Positions 25,823 through 34,667 of a stretch of 64,000 nt of DNA are shown one piece after another. Each line of letters begins with the position of its first letter. Positions within the stretch are counted from its first letter, which is position 1. The notes beneath the pieces are model-generated. The model searched no databases and was not told where the DNA came from. It worked only from the letters and a program-made list of their open reading frames with translations. The position numbers and the translations under genes are program-made. This DNA is from an uncultured Burkholderiales bacterium (GTDB lineage Bacteria; Pseudomonadota; Gammaproteobacteria; Burkholderiales; Burkholderiaceae), in NCBI GenBank assembly GCA_946480465.1, contig CAMLJY010000003.1:62001-126000 (forward strand). The letters run 5' to 3'.

Positions 25823-26710
25823 TTGGCCTTCGTGCAGTCCTTTGCGCAATTGCTGATCTCGGGCATCGCGCTCGGCTGCATCTATGCGCTGATCGCGCTC
25901 GGCTTCGTGCTGATCTACAAGGCCACCGAGACCGTCAACTTCGCGCAGGGCGAGCTGATGATGCTGGGCGCCTTCGGCGCCCTGGTGCTGATGCAGGTGG
26001 CCGGCTGGTCGTTCTGGGCCGCGGCGCCTTTCGCCGTGCTGGGCATGATGGCGCTGGGCATCGTGCTGGAGCGGGTGGTGATCCGGCCCATCCTGGGCCA
26101 GCCGCAGTTCACCATCGTGATGCTGACCATCGGCATCGGCTACCTCGCGCGCGGCCTGGTCACGATGGTGCCGGACCTCGGCTCCACCACCTCCACGCTG
26201 GCCGTGCCGTATGCGGGTCAGGTGATCGACCTTGGCGGCGCGGTGGTCAGCGTGGAGCAGCTCGCGGTCATCGGCACCACCGCGCTGCTGTGCGCGCTGC
26301 TGTACGCGATGTTCCGCTTCAGCAAGGTCGGCATGGCGATGCAGGCCGCCTCGCAGAATCAGCTGGCCGCGTACTACATGGGCATCCCGGTGCGGCGGCT
26401 CAACGGCCTGGTGTGGGGCCTGTCGGCCGGCGTCGCGGCGCTGGCGGGGCTGCTGCTGGCGCCCATCACCTTCGTGCACGCGAACATGGGCTTCATCGGG
26501 CTGAAGGCCTTTCCGGCCGCGGTGGTCGGCGGCTTCGGCAGCCTGCCGGGGGCGATCGTCGGCGGCCTGGTCATCGGCCTGGTCGAGGCCTTCGCCGGCT
26601 TCTACCTGCCCGAAGGCTTCAAGGACATCGCCGCCTATGTGGTGGTGCTGGTGATGCTGGTGGTCAGGCCGAACGGCTTGTTCGGCGGCGCGGCGCGCAA
26701 GAAGGTCTGA
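25823..26710 (+). CDS. livH: branched-chain amino-acid-type ABC permease LivH
   Basis: Inner-membrane permease of the HAAT family, about 295 residues. The start is uncertain: TTG 25823 has GGGGGAG 9 bases upstream, with GTG 25832 and TTG 25799 also in frame. Signature segments are GCIYALIALGFVLIYKATETVNFAQGE (first half) and AFPAAVVGGFGSLPGAIVGG (the EAA-like loop). It pairs with LivM. Acyl-CoA synthetase and beta-oxidation neighbours suggest the substrate may be an aromatic or acyl compound and not leucine. Confidence 0.93.
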   Translation: MAFVQSFAQLLISGIALGCIYALIALGFVLIYKATETVNFAQGELMMLGAFGALVLMQVAGWSFWAAAPFAVLGMMALGIVLERVVIRPILGQPQFTIVMLTIGIGYLARGLVTMVPDLGSTTSTLAVPYAGQVIDLGGAVVSVEQLAVIGTTALLCALLYAMFRFSKVGMAMQAASQNQLAAYYMGIPVRRLNGLVWGLSAGVAALAGLLLAPITFVHANMGFIGLKAFPAAVVGGFGSLPGAIVGGLVIGLVEAFAGFYLPEGFKDIAAYVVVLVMLVVRPNGLFGGAARKKV

Positions 26711-26734
26711 GAGAGCCTGGGAGTCTTCCGCCGC

Positions 26735-27811
26735 ATGCGCTTCATCTTCAAGACCCGCTACGAGCAGGACATCGTCCTGGTCCGCCATGGCGGCCAGGCC
26801 TTCTGGTACGGCCTGCTGCTGGCGGCGATGCTGGCCGCGCCGTGGTGGGCGGGCGACTATGCGCTGTCGCAGCTGAGCTTCGTGCTGATCTACGCGATCG
26901 CCGGGCTGGGGTTGATGGTGCTGTCGGGCTACACCGGGCTGGCCTCGATCGGGCATGCGGCCTTCCTCGGTGTCGGCGCCTACGCCGAGGCCTGGTGCGC
27001 GGCGCGGGGCTGGCCGTTTCCCTTGTCGATGGCCCTGGCGGCGGCGCTGGCGGCCGCCGTCGGCGTCGTGGTGGGGCTGCCGGCGCTGCGGGTGAAGGGC
27101 ATCTACCTCGCGATCGCCACGCTGGCGATGGGCATCATCGTCGAGGAGATCCTCGCGCGCTGGGAGAGCGTGACCGGCGGCAATGCCGGCGTATCGGTCA
27201 AGCCGCTGCAGTTCCCGGGATTGGACCTGGCCAACAGCACGGTCTTCTTCTACGTGGCGCTGGCGCTGTGCGTGCTGGCGACGCTGGGCGTGCTGAACCT
27301 GCTGCGCTCGGCCACCGGCCGCGCCTTCATCGCCATCCGCGATTCGGAGATCTCGGCCCAGAGCATGGGCATCCACCTGGCGCGCTACAAGACGCTGGCC
27401 TTCGCGCTGTCGGCCGCCATCGTCGGGCTGGCGGGCACGCTCTACGCGCACCAGCTGCGCTTCATCTCGCCGGACCAGTTCGGCATCCTGCAGTCCATCG
27501 ACCTCTTGCTGCTGGTGGTCGTGGGCGGCCTGGGCTCGGTGCATGGCGCCTTCCTGGGCGCGATCTTCCTGATCGCGATGCCGCAGCTGATCGCGATGGG
27601 CAAGGACTTCCTGCCGCCGGCCATCGGCCAGTCCAGCGGCCTGCAGGCGGTGGTGTACGGTGCGGTGCTGATGGCCTTCGTGCTGTTCGAGCCGATGGGC
27701 TTGTATGGACGCTGGCTGAAGGTGCGGACCTGGCTGGAGCTGTTCCCGTTCTACCGGCGCGGCATGTTCAGGCGGCAGAAGGCCTACGCACGCTCGGAGC
27801 GGCTGAAGTGA
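26735..27811 (+). CDS. livM: branched-chain amino-acid-type ABC permease LivM
   Basis: A 358-residue permease partner of LivH with the family motifs LSGYTGLASIGHAAFLGVGAY, LRVKGIYLAIATLAMG and VVGGLGSVHGAFLGA. It starts 24 bases after livH. A 115-base gap separates it from livG; in many related operons a periplasmic binding-protein gene lies at or near this point, and none is present here. Confidence 0.94.
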   Translation: MRFIFKTRYEQDIVLVRHGGQAFWYGLLLAAMLAAPWWAGDYALSQLSFVLIYAIAGLGLMVLSGYTGLASIGHAAFLGVGAYAEAWCAARGWPFPLSMALAAALAAAVGVVVGLPALRVKGIYLAIATLAMGIIVEEILARWESVTGGNAGVSVKPLQFPGLDLANSTVFFYVALALCVLATLGVLNLLRSATGRAFIAIRDSEISAQSMGIHLARYKTLAFALSAAIVGLAGTLYAHQLRFISPDQFGILQSIDLLLLVVVGGLGSVHGAFLGAIFLIAMPQLIAMGKDFLPPAIGQSSGLQAVVYGAVLMAFVLFEPMGLYGRWLKVRTWLELFPFYRRGMFRRQKAYARSERLK

Positions 27812-27926
27812 TCCCCCGGAATTCCTTCGGCGGCCGCCGTCCCGGGACGGTCGGGGAAACCGCCCCTTCGCCACGCACGGCACGGGCCGCCCTCGAGCGG
27901 GAAGCTCCGTGGTCGCGGGGTACTGA

Positions 27927-28736
27927 ATGACCGAGGCATTGCTCAGCGCCAGCGACCTGACCGTGCGCTTCGGCGGCGTGCTGGCCGTCAACCGCGTCAG
28001 CTTCGAGGTCCGCCAGGGCGAGGTCTTCACGCTGATCGGCCCCAATGGCGCGGGCAAGACCACGGTCTTCAACCTGATCAGCCGCATCTACGACCCGACC
28101 GAAGGCGAGATCCACTACCAGGGCCGCCGGCTCACCGACCAGCCGCCCCACCGCATTGCCGCGTTAGGCATCGCGCGCACCTTCCAGAACATCGAGCTGT
28201 TCGAGCACGCCACCGTGCTGCAGAACCTGCTGATCGGCCACCACATCCACCGCGGCGCCGGCTTCTGGAGCAACCTGCTGCACCTGCCCGGCACGCGGGC
28301 GGCCGAACTGGCGGCGCGGCGGCGGGCCGAGGAGGTGATCGACCTGCTGGACCTGCAGCACCACCGCGACGCGATGGTGGCGGGGCTGCCCTACGGCGTG
28401 CGCAAGGTGGTGGAGCTGGGCCGCGCGCTGGCCACCGGCCCGAAGCTGCTGCTGCTGGACGAGCCGTCGTCCGGCCTCAACGCCGAAGAGACCGAGGACA
28501 TGGCCTGGTGGATCCAGGACATCCGGAACGGGCTGGGCATCACCGTGCTGATGGTCGAGCACGACATGAGCCTGGTCTCGCGCGTGTCTGACCGGGTGCT
28601 GGCGATGAACCAGGGCGAGGTGCTGTGCCTGGGCACGCCCGCCGAGGTGCAGGCCCACCCGGGCGTGATCGAGGCCTACCTCGGCTCGACCGAAGACCTG
28701 TCCTCGCTGCGGCGGCCGGCGGGCGAGGGCGCGTGA
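27927..28736 (+). CDS. livG: ABC ATPase LivG
   Basis: A 269-residue ATPase. Walker A GPNGAGKT near residue 34, and the LivG-type signature LPYGVRKVVELGRAL in place of LSGGQ, which is normal for this subfamily. Walker B is LLLLDEPSSGLN. Weak ribosome-binding site. The stop overlaps the livF start by one base (TGATG). Confidence 0.95.
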   Translation: MTEALLSASDLTVRFGGVLAVNRVSFEVRQGEVFTLIGPNGAGKTTVFNLISRIYDPTEGEIHYQGRRLTDQPPHRIAALGIARTFQNIELFEHATVLQNLLIGHHIHRGAGFWSNLLHLPGTRAAELAARRRAEEVIDLLDLQHHRDAMVAGLPYGVRKVVELGRALATGPKLLLLDEPSSGLNAEETEDMAWWIQDIRNGLGITVLMVEHDMSLVSRVSDRVLAMNQGEVLCLGTPAEVQAHPGVIEAYLGSTEDLSSLRRPAGEGA

Positions 28737-29506
28737 TGACCGACGTCCTGCAGTTGGCCAACGTCGAAAGTGCGTACGGCCCCATCAAGGCCATCCGCGG
28801 CGTCAGCCTGGCGGCGGCCGAGGGCCGCATCATCACCGTGCTGGGCAGCAATGGCGCCGGCAAGAGCACCATCCTGAAGACCATTTCCGGCGTGCTCGAT
28901 CCCACGCGCGGCAGCGTGACCTTCCGCGGCGAAGACATCACTGCCCGCGACCCGGCGGAGATCGTGCGCCGCGGCGTGGTGCACGTGCCCGAGGGCCGCG
29001 AAGTGTTCCCGCTGCTGACCGTGCACGACAACCTGCTGATGGGCGCCTACACCCGCAGCGACAAGGACGGCGTGGCGCGCGACCTGGAGCGGGTCTATGC
29101 CTACTTCCCCATCCTGCGCGAGCGCCGCCAGCAGGACGCGGGCCTGCTCTCCGGCGGCCAGCAACAGATGCTGGCGATCAGCCGCGCGCTGATGGGCGCG
29201 CCGACGCTGATGCTGCTGGACGAACCCAGCCTGGGCCTGAGCCCCAGGTTGACGAAGGAGATCTTCGAGATCGTCGTGCGCATCAACCGCGAGCGCGGCA
29301 CCACCATCCTGCTGGTGGAGCAGAACGCCAACATGGCGCTCAACGCATCGGACTACGGCTACGTGCTGGAGAACGGCCGCATCGTGATGGAAGACAGCTG
29401 CGAGCGCCTGCGCGAGAAGGACGACATCCGCGAGTTCTACCTGGGCATGAAGGAAGCCGGCGTGCGCGGCGAGCGGCGCTGGAAAAGGAAGAAGACCTGG
29501 CGATGA
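28736..29506 (+). CDS. livF: ABC ATPase LivF
   Basis: A 256-residue ATPase partner of LivG. Walker A GSNGAGKS, signature LLSGGQQQM and Walker B LMLLDEPSLGLS are intact. The start is ATG 28736 (GTG 28733 is also in frame). It overlaps the acyl-CoA synthetase gene by ATGA, linking transport to CoA activation of the imported acid. Confidence 0.95.
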   Translation: MTDVLQLANVESAYGPIKAIRGVSLAAAEGRIITVLGSNGAGKSTILKTISGVLDPTRGSVTFRGEDITARDPAEIVRRGVVHVPEGREVFPLLTVHDNLLMGAYTRSDKDGVARDLERVYAYFPILRERRQQDAGLLSGGQQQMLAISRALMGAPTLMLLDEPSLGLSPRLTKEIFEIVVRINRERGTTILLVEQNANMALNASDYGYVLENGRIVMEDSCERLREKDDIREFYLGMKEAGVRGERRWKRKKTWR

Positions 29507-31383
29507 GCACGGCGCGCCTATCACCCCATCGCATCGTCCGCACCGAGCGCCCCGGCTGGGTGACGGAGGCGCTGCCCTTCGACACCATCCCGAAGATGTT
29601 CTGGCAGCGCGTTCGGCAGCACGGCGACGCGGTGATGATGCGCCAGAAGGACCTGGGCCTGTGGCGCGCGCATTCGTGGAACGAGGTGGCCACCATCGTG
29701 CGCGAGATCGGTGCCGGCCTGGTGGCGCTGGGCCTGGCGCCGGGCGAGGTGGTGTCGGTGCTGGCCAACACCTGCCGCGAATGGGTCTGGGCCGACCTGG
29801 CGGTGCAAAGCATGGGTGGCGTCGTCAACGGCGTCTACCCCAGCGACGCGCCGGCGCAGCTGCAGTACCTGTGCGCCGACTCCGCGTCGGTCATGCTCTT
29901 CGTCGAGGACGACGAGCAGCTCGACAAGTGGCTGGCCGTGCGCGGCCAGCTGCCGGGGCTGCGCCACGTCATCGTCTTCGACATGGAGGGCGTGGGCGCC
30001 CTTGACGACCCGCAGGTGCTGAGCCTGGACGCGCTGCGCGCGCTGGGCCGCGAGCACGGGGCGAAGCATCCGCAGCTGCTGGAACAGCGCCTGGCCTGCC
30101 GCGGCGCGGAGGACCTGGCGATCCTGGTCTACACCTCCGGCACCACCGGCCGACCCAAGGGGGCGATGGTGAGGCACCGCAACCTGATCAGCACGCTCTC
30201 GGCGGCGCGCCACGGTCTCTTCGAGGGCGTCGCCGAAGGCGGCGAGCGTGTCGCCTTCCTGCCGCTGTGCCACATCGCCGAGCGCAGCTTCGGCGAGTAC
30301 CTGGCCATCCTGCGCAGCTCGGTCATCAACTTCGTCGAGAACCCGGAGACGGTGTTCGAGAACCTGCGCGAGGTGCAGCCGCATGCCTTCCTGGCCGTGC
30401 CCCGCGTGTGGGAGAAGCTGTACTCCGGCGTCGCCATCACGCTGAAGGAGGCCGGCCGCGTGCAGCAGCTGGCCTACGCCTGGGCCATCGCGCAGGGGCT
30501 GGCCACCGTGCGGCTGCAAGAGCAGGGCGCCGCACCCGGCCCGCTGCTGAAGCTGCGTTACGCGCTGGCCCGCCTGCTGGTGCTGAACAACGTGCGGCGC
30601 ATGGTGGGCCTGTCGCGCGTGCAGCTGGCGCTGACCGGCGCCGCGCCGATCTCGCCCGAGCTGATCCGCTGGTACCGCGCCTTGGGCGTGCCCATGCGCG
30701 AGGTGTGGGGCATGACCGAGACCAGCGGCGCCGGCACCGTGTCATCGCGCGAGGCGGTGAAGATCGGCAGCATCGGCATGCCGGCGCCGGGCACGGAGAT
30801 GCGCATCTCCGAACAGGGTGAGATCCTGATCCGCTCCCCCAGCGTCTTTGCGGGTTACCTGAACCAACCCTCGAAAACCGCCGAGGCCATCGATGCCGAC
30901 GGCTGGCTGCACACCGGGGACGTCGGCCGCGTCGACGACGACGGCTACTTCTACATCACCGACCGGATGAAGGACATCATCATCACCGCCGGTGGCAAGA
31001 ACGTCACGCCCTCGGAATGGGAGAACCAGCTCAAGTTCAGCCCCTACGTGACCGACGCGATCGTGATCGGCGACAAGCGGCCGTACCTCAGCTGCCTGGT
31101 GATGATCGACCAGGACAACGTCGAGCGCTGGGCGCTGGACCGCAACGTGGCCTTCTCCGACTACCGCAGCCTGGCCCGCTCGCCCGAGGTCGTCGTGCTG
31201 ATCGGTGCCGAGATCGAGAAGGTCAACCGCCAGTTCGCCCGCGTCGAGCAGATCAAGCAGTTCCGCCTGATCGAGAACCGCCTCACCGCCGAGGACGAGG
31301 AGCTGACGCCGACGATGAAGCTGAAGCGCTCGCTGGTCAGCCGCAAGTACGCGGCGCTGATCGAGGGCATGTACGGCGGCTGA
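29503..31383 (+). CDS. AMP-forming acyl-CoA synthetase (long-chain/aromatic acid type)
   Basis: A 626-residue cytosolic or membrane-associated ligase that activates a carboxylic acid to its CoA thioester with ATP. The AMP-binding P-loop-like motif YTSGTTGRPKG is at residues 210-220. The adenylate motif WGMTETSG and the hinge DGWLHTGDVGRVDDDGYF are intact, and the C-terminal Lys lies in the TPTMKLKR segment, as in FadD15/ACSBG-like enzymes. Last gene of livHMGF. The size and tail favour long-chain or bulky acids over acetate, but the substrate is unknown. Confidence 0.93.
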   Translation: MSTARLSPHRIVRTERPGWVTEALPFDTIPKMFWQRVRQHGDAVMMRQKDLGLWRAHSWNEVATIVREIGAGLVALGLAPGEVVSVLANTCREWVWADLAVQSMGGVVNGVYPSDAPAQLQYLCADSASVMLFVEDDEQLDKWLAVRGQLPGLRHVIVFDMEGVGALDDPQVLSLDALRALGREHGAKHPQLLEQRLACRGAEDLAILVYTSGTTGRPKGAMVRHRNLISTLSAARHGLFEGVAEGGERVAFLPLCHIAERSFGEYLAILRSSVINFVENPETVFENLREVQPHAFLAVPRVWEKLYSGVAITLKEAGRVQQLAYAWAIAQGLATVRLQEQGAAPGPLLKLRYALARLLVLNNVRRMVGLSRVQLALTGAAPISPELIRWYRALGVPMREVWGMTETSGAGTVSSREAVKIGSIGMPAPGTEMRISEQGEILIRSPSVFAGYLNQPSKTAEAIDADGWLHTGDVGRVDDDGYFYITDRMKDIIITAGGKNVTPSEWENQLKFSPYVTDAIVIGDKRPYLSCLVMIDQDNVERWALDRNVAFSDYRSLARSPEVVVLIGAEIEKVNRQFARVEQIKQFRLIENRLTAEDEELTPTMKLKRSLVSRKYAALIEGMYGG

Positions 31384-32982
31384 TCAGGGGTGCCGCCGCG
31401 GCGACACGACGCGCGACAGCCACTCGAACAGGCCCTGCGTCAGCAGCGCCAGCAGCGCCGCCGGCAGCGCGCCGGCCAGCAGCGTCGCGTGGTCGTTCAG
31501 CGCCAGGCCGGTGGCGATGCGCTCGCCATAGCCGCCGGCACCGATGAAGGCGGCGATGGTGGCGGTGCCCACCGTGATGACCGCCGCGGTCTTCACGCCG
31601 GCCAGGATGACCGGCAAGGCCAGCGGCAGGTCCACCAGCCGGAAGCGCTGCCAGCGGCTGAAGCCCAGCGCCGTGCCGGCCGCGCGCAGGCCGCCGGGCA
31701 CCTGCGTCAGGCCGGCGCAGGTGTTGCGCACGATCGGCAGCAGCGCGTACAGCGCCAGTGCCACCAGGGCCGGCACGGTGCCGATGCGGCCCAGCAGCGG
31801 GATCAGCGCGGCGAACAAGGCCAGCGAGGGCACGGTTTGCAGCAGGCCGACCAGCGCCATCACGACGTGCTCCAGCCGTGGCAGCGCGGCCGCCAGCGCG
31901 CCCAGCGGCAGGCCGACCAGGCAGGCCGCGGCCACGGCCACCAGCACCAGCAGCACGTGCTCGCGCGTCAACCGGGCCAGGTCGTCGGCGAACAGGCGGG
32001 CGCCGAAGCTGCTGCCGGGGGAGCGCGCGGCGGTGATGGAGGCGCCGCGTGCCGGCGCCGCGGCCGCGGCCCGCGGCGCCAGGAAGTCGCGCGCGATGTC
32101 GGCGAAGGCGCGGCCGCGCAACTCGGCCTCACCGTTCAGGCGGATCATCGTCGCCTCGTCGATGCGGCCTTCCAGCGCGCTGATCGCGCGCCAGGCCGCC
32201 GGGTGGCGTGCCGGCAGGTCCAGCCGGTACAGCAGCACCGCGTCATATCTCGGAAAGTACGCAGCGTCATCCTGCAGCACCTGCAGGCCCAGCGTCGCGA
32301 TCTTGGCGTCGGTGGTGTAGATGTCCATCGCATCGATGCGCGCGGCCGCCAGCGCGTCGTAGGCAATGCCGTGGTCGATGCCGGTGGGCTGCTGCGGCAG
32401 GCGGTAGCGCGCCACCAGGCCCGGCCAGCCGTCGGCGCGGCCGATGAACTCGTGCGACAAGCCGAGCTTCAGGCCCGGGTGCCGCGCCAGGTCGGACAGG
32501 GTGCGAACGCCCAGCTGCTGTGCGTGGGCGCCGCGCAGCGCCAGCGCGTAGCCGTTCTGGAAGCCGAAGGGCACGGCGATGGCCAGCCCCTGGGCCGCCA
32601 GCGCGCGGTTCAGCGCCGGGATGTCGGCGGCTGCGGCGGGCGGCAGCTTGAGGATCTCGGCCGCGATGGTGCCGAGGTATTCGGGGTAGACGTCGATCGC
32701 GCCGGCCTGCAGTGCTTCGTACACGACGGCGGTGTTGCCCAGGCCTTGGCGGTGCTGCGCCGCGGGCGCCTGGGGCCGGGCGGCCTGTGTGACGAGTTCG
32801 GCGAGGATGTAGGACTCGGTGAAGCGCTTCGAGCCGACGACGAGCGCGCCGTCGGCCGCCCAGGCGGGCAGCGGGGGCAGGGCGGTGATCGCGGCGGCGA
32901 TCACCGCCGCCAGCGCCGCCGCGGCACCCGCCAGCCGGCTTGCCAGCCCGGCCGCGCGGCGGCGGCTGATGGTTCGGTGCAT
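31384..32982 (-). CDS. osmoprotectant-type binding protein fused to ABC permease
   Basis: About 532 residues joining two normally separate parts. Residues 1-40 form an export or anchor segment. The next 270 residues are an OpuC/ProX-type ligand-binding domain (VGSKRFTESYILAELV, DVYPEYLGTI, FGFQNGYALALRG, AMDIYTTDAKI). The last ~210 residues are a ProW/OpuB-type permease (LLQTVPSLALFAALIPLLGRIGT, RAAGTALGFSRWQRFRLVDLP with the EAA loop). Likely substrates are glycine betaine, choline or similar. The start may be GTG 32988, which has a better-spaced GGGGGAG. No ATPase gene lies next to it: the left neighbour converges and the right one diverges. Confidence 0.88.
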   Translation of the reverse strand: MHRTISRRRAAGLASRLAGAAAALAAVIAAAITALPPLPAWAADGALVVGSKRFTESYILAELVTQAARPQAPAAQHRQGLGNTAVVYEALQAGAIDVYPEYLGTIAAEILKLPPAAAADIPALNRALAAQGLAIAVPFGFQNGYALALRGAHAQQLGVRTLSDLARHPGLKLGLSHEFIGRADGWPGLVARYRLPQQPTGIDHGIAYDALAAARIDAMDIYTTDAKIATLGLQVLQDDAAYFPRYDAVLLYRLDLPARHPAAWRAISALEGRIDEATMIRLNGEAELRGRAFADIARDFLAPRAAAAAPARGASITAARSPGSSFGARLFADDLARLTREHVLLVLVAVAAACLVGLPLGALAAALPRLEHVVMALVGLLQTVPSLALFAALIPLLGRIGTVPALVALALYALLPIVRNTCAGLTQVPGGLRAAGTALGFSRWQRFRLVDLPLALPVILAGVKTAAVITVGTATIAAFIGAGGYGERIATGLALNDHATLLAGALPAALLALLTQGLFEWLSRVVSPRRHP

Positions 32983-33095
32983 GACCACGCAGTTGCTCCC
33001 CCGGTTTGCCCTGCCCGCGGCGGGGTGGCTGGCGATTCTGCAGCCGCTGCCGCTGTGGTCCACTTGACCGGTTCGACATTCCCGACCCGACGACG

Positions 33096-34649
33096 ATGAC
33101 GACCACTCTCTCCACGGACACCACGGTGCTGGTGATCGGCGCCGGCATCATGGGGGCCGGCATTGCGCAGGTGGCGGCGCAGGCGGGGCACCTGGTGTGC
33201 CTGTTCGACCTGCGCGAGGGCGCCGCCGCCAAGGCGCTGGACCAGCTGGCCGGCAGCCTGCAGGCGCTGGAATCCAAGGGCCGTTTGTCGCCCGGCCAGG
33301 CCCAGGTCATCGCCGGCCGCATCCGCGCCGTGCCCTCGCTGGAGGAGGCGGCCGATGCGCGCCTGGCGGTCGAGGCCATCGTCGAGAACGCCGCCGCAAA
33401 GAAGTCGCTCTTCGCCCAGTTGGAGGCGCTGCTGCCGGCCGATGCCATCCTGGCCTCCAACACCTCGTCGATCTCGATCACCGCGCTGGCACAGGGCCTG
33501 CAGCGGCCGGAGCGGGTGGTCGGCATGCATTTTTTCAACCCGGTGCCGCTGATGAAGCTGGTGGAGGTGGTCTCCGGCCTGCAGACCGCGCCCGAGGTGG
33601 CCGATGCGATCCACGCGCTGGCCGGCGCCTGGGGCAAGACGGCGGTGCATGCGCGTTCGACGCCCGGCTTCATCGTCAACCGCATCGCGCGGCCGTTCTA
33701 TGCCGAGGCCTGGATGCTGCTGCAGGAACAGGCGGCCGCGCCGGCGCAGATCGATGCCTGCCTGCGCGGCGCCGGCTTCCGCATGGGACCGTGCGAGCTG
33801 ATGGACCTGATCGGCCACGACACCAACCTCGCGGTGACCGAATCGGTCTATCAGGCGAATTACCTGGACAAGCGCTTCCAGCCCTCGCTGCTGCAGCGCG
33901 AGATGGTCGACGGCGGCCTGCTGGGCCGCAAGAGCGGGCGCGGCTTCTACACCCATCCGCAGCCCGCGGCCGGCGTGGCGGTGGATGCGGCGCCCACGGC
34001 GCCGGTCGCCGGGCCGGTCGAGGTCCACGGCGGCTGCGCCTTCGCGCAGCGGCTGGCCGATGCGCTGCGTGCCGCCGGCCACGCCGTGGAGCAGGACGTC
34101 GCGGCGGCCACGGTCGGCCTGCGCTGGGCCGGTGGCCGGCTGGACCTCACCGATGGCCGCAGCGCGCTGCAGCTGGCGGCCGAGACCGGTGTCGCGAACA
34201 GCGCGGTGTTCGACTGGGAGGTCACCGGTCAGCCGCCCCGGCAGGCGGTGCTGGCCTTCGCCGTGGCCGAAGGGGCGGACGACGCCTTCGCCGCCCAGGC
34301 CGCCGGCCTGCTGGCCGCGATCGGCTGGCGGCCGGTGCGGGTGGCCGACGCGCCGGGCCTGGTGGTGGCGCGCACGATCGCGATGCTGGTCAACGAAGCG
34401 TCCGATGCGGTGCTGCAGGGTGTCTGCTCGGCGGCGTCGGCGGACCAGGCGATGAAGCTGGGCACCAGCTACCCGGCCGGCCCCTTCGAATGGCTGGAGC
34501 GCGTGGGCGCGCCCGCGGTCGTCGCGCTGCTGGACCGGCTGGACGCGCACTACCGCGGCGAGCGCTACCGCGTCAGCCCGGCGCTGCGGCAGGCCGTGTG
34601 GCGCGCGGCGGCGATCGAGTCGCCTGCGCGTCACGTCGCATCGGCATGA
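33096..34649 (+). CDS. paaH: 3-hydroxyacyl-CoA dehydrogenase, PaaH type
   Basis: A 517-residue NAD-dependent dehydrogenase oxidising 3-hydroxyacyl-CoA (3-hydroxyadipyl-CoA in the phenylacetate pathway). The N-terminal Rossmann fold has GAGIMGAG; the catalytic region MHFFNPVPLMKLVE and the 3HCDH C-terminal domain end with GLLGRKSGRGFYTHP. A second, degenerate 3HCDH-like half (residues ~310-510) makes the protein PaaH-length, longer than the single-domain Hbd at 42183. No other paa genes lie in the window, so the pathway assignment is tentative. First gene of an operon with a metallo-hydrolase and an enoyl-CoA hydratase. Confidence 0.88.
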   Translation: MTTTLSTDTTVLVIGAGIMGAGIAQVAAQAGHLVCLFDLREGAAAKALDQLAGSLQALESKGRLSPGQAQVIAGRIRAVPSLEEAADARLAVEAIVENAAAKKSLFAQLEALLPADAILASNTSSISITALAQGLQRPERVVGMHFFNPVPLMKLVEVVSGLQTAPEVADAIHALAGAWGKTAVHARSTPGFIVNRIARPFYAEAWMLLQEQAAAPAQIDACLRGAGFRMGPCELMDLIGHDTNLAVTESVYQANYLDKRFQPSLLQREMVDGGLLGRKSGRGFYTHPQPAAGVAVDAAPTAPVAGPVEVHGGCAFAQRLADALRAAGHAVEQDVAAATVGLRWAGGRLDLTDGRSALQLAAETGVANSAVFDWEVTGQPPRQAVLAFAVAEGADDAFAAQAAGLLAAIGWRPVRVADAPGLVVARTIAMLVNEASDAVLQGVCSAASADQAMKLGTSYPAGPFEWLERVGAPAVVALLDRLDAHYRGERYRVSPALRQAVWRAAAIESPARHVASA

Positions 34650-34667
34650 GCGTTTGACAATGCCCGG

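Noticed and set aside
21551..28087. A 2178-codon open frame on the minus strand
   Set aside because: It spans the Calx-beta protein, livH, livM and the start of livG, all clear genes on the + strand. Its translation is Arg/Gln/His/Ala-rich low complexity.
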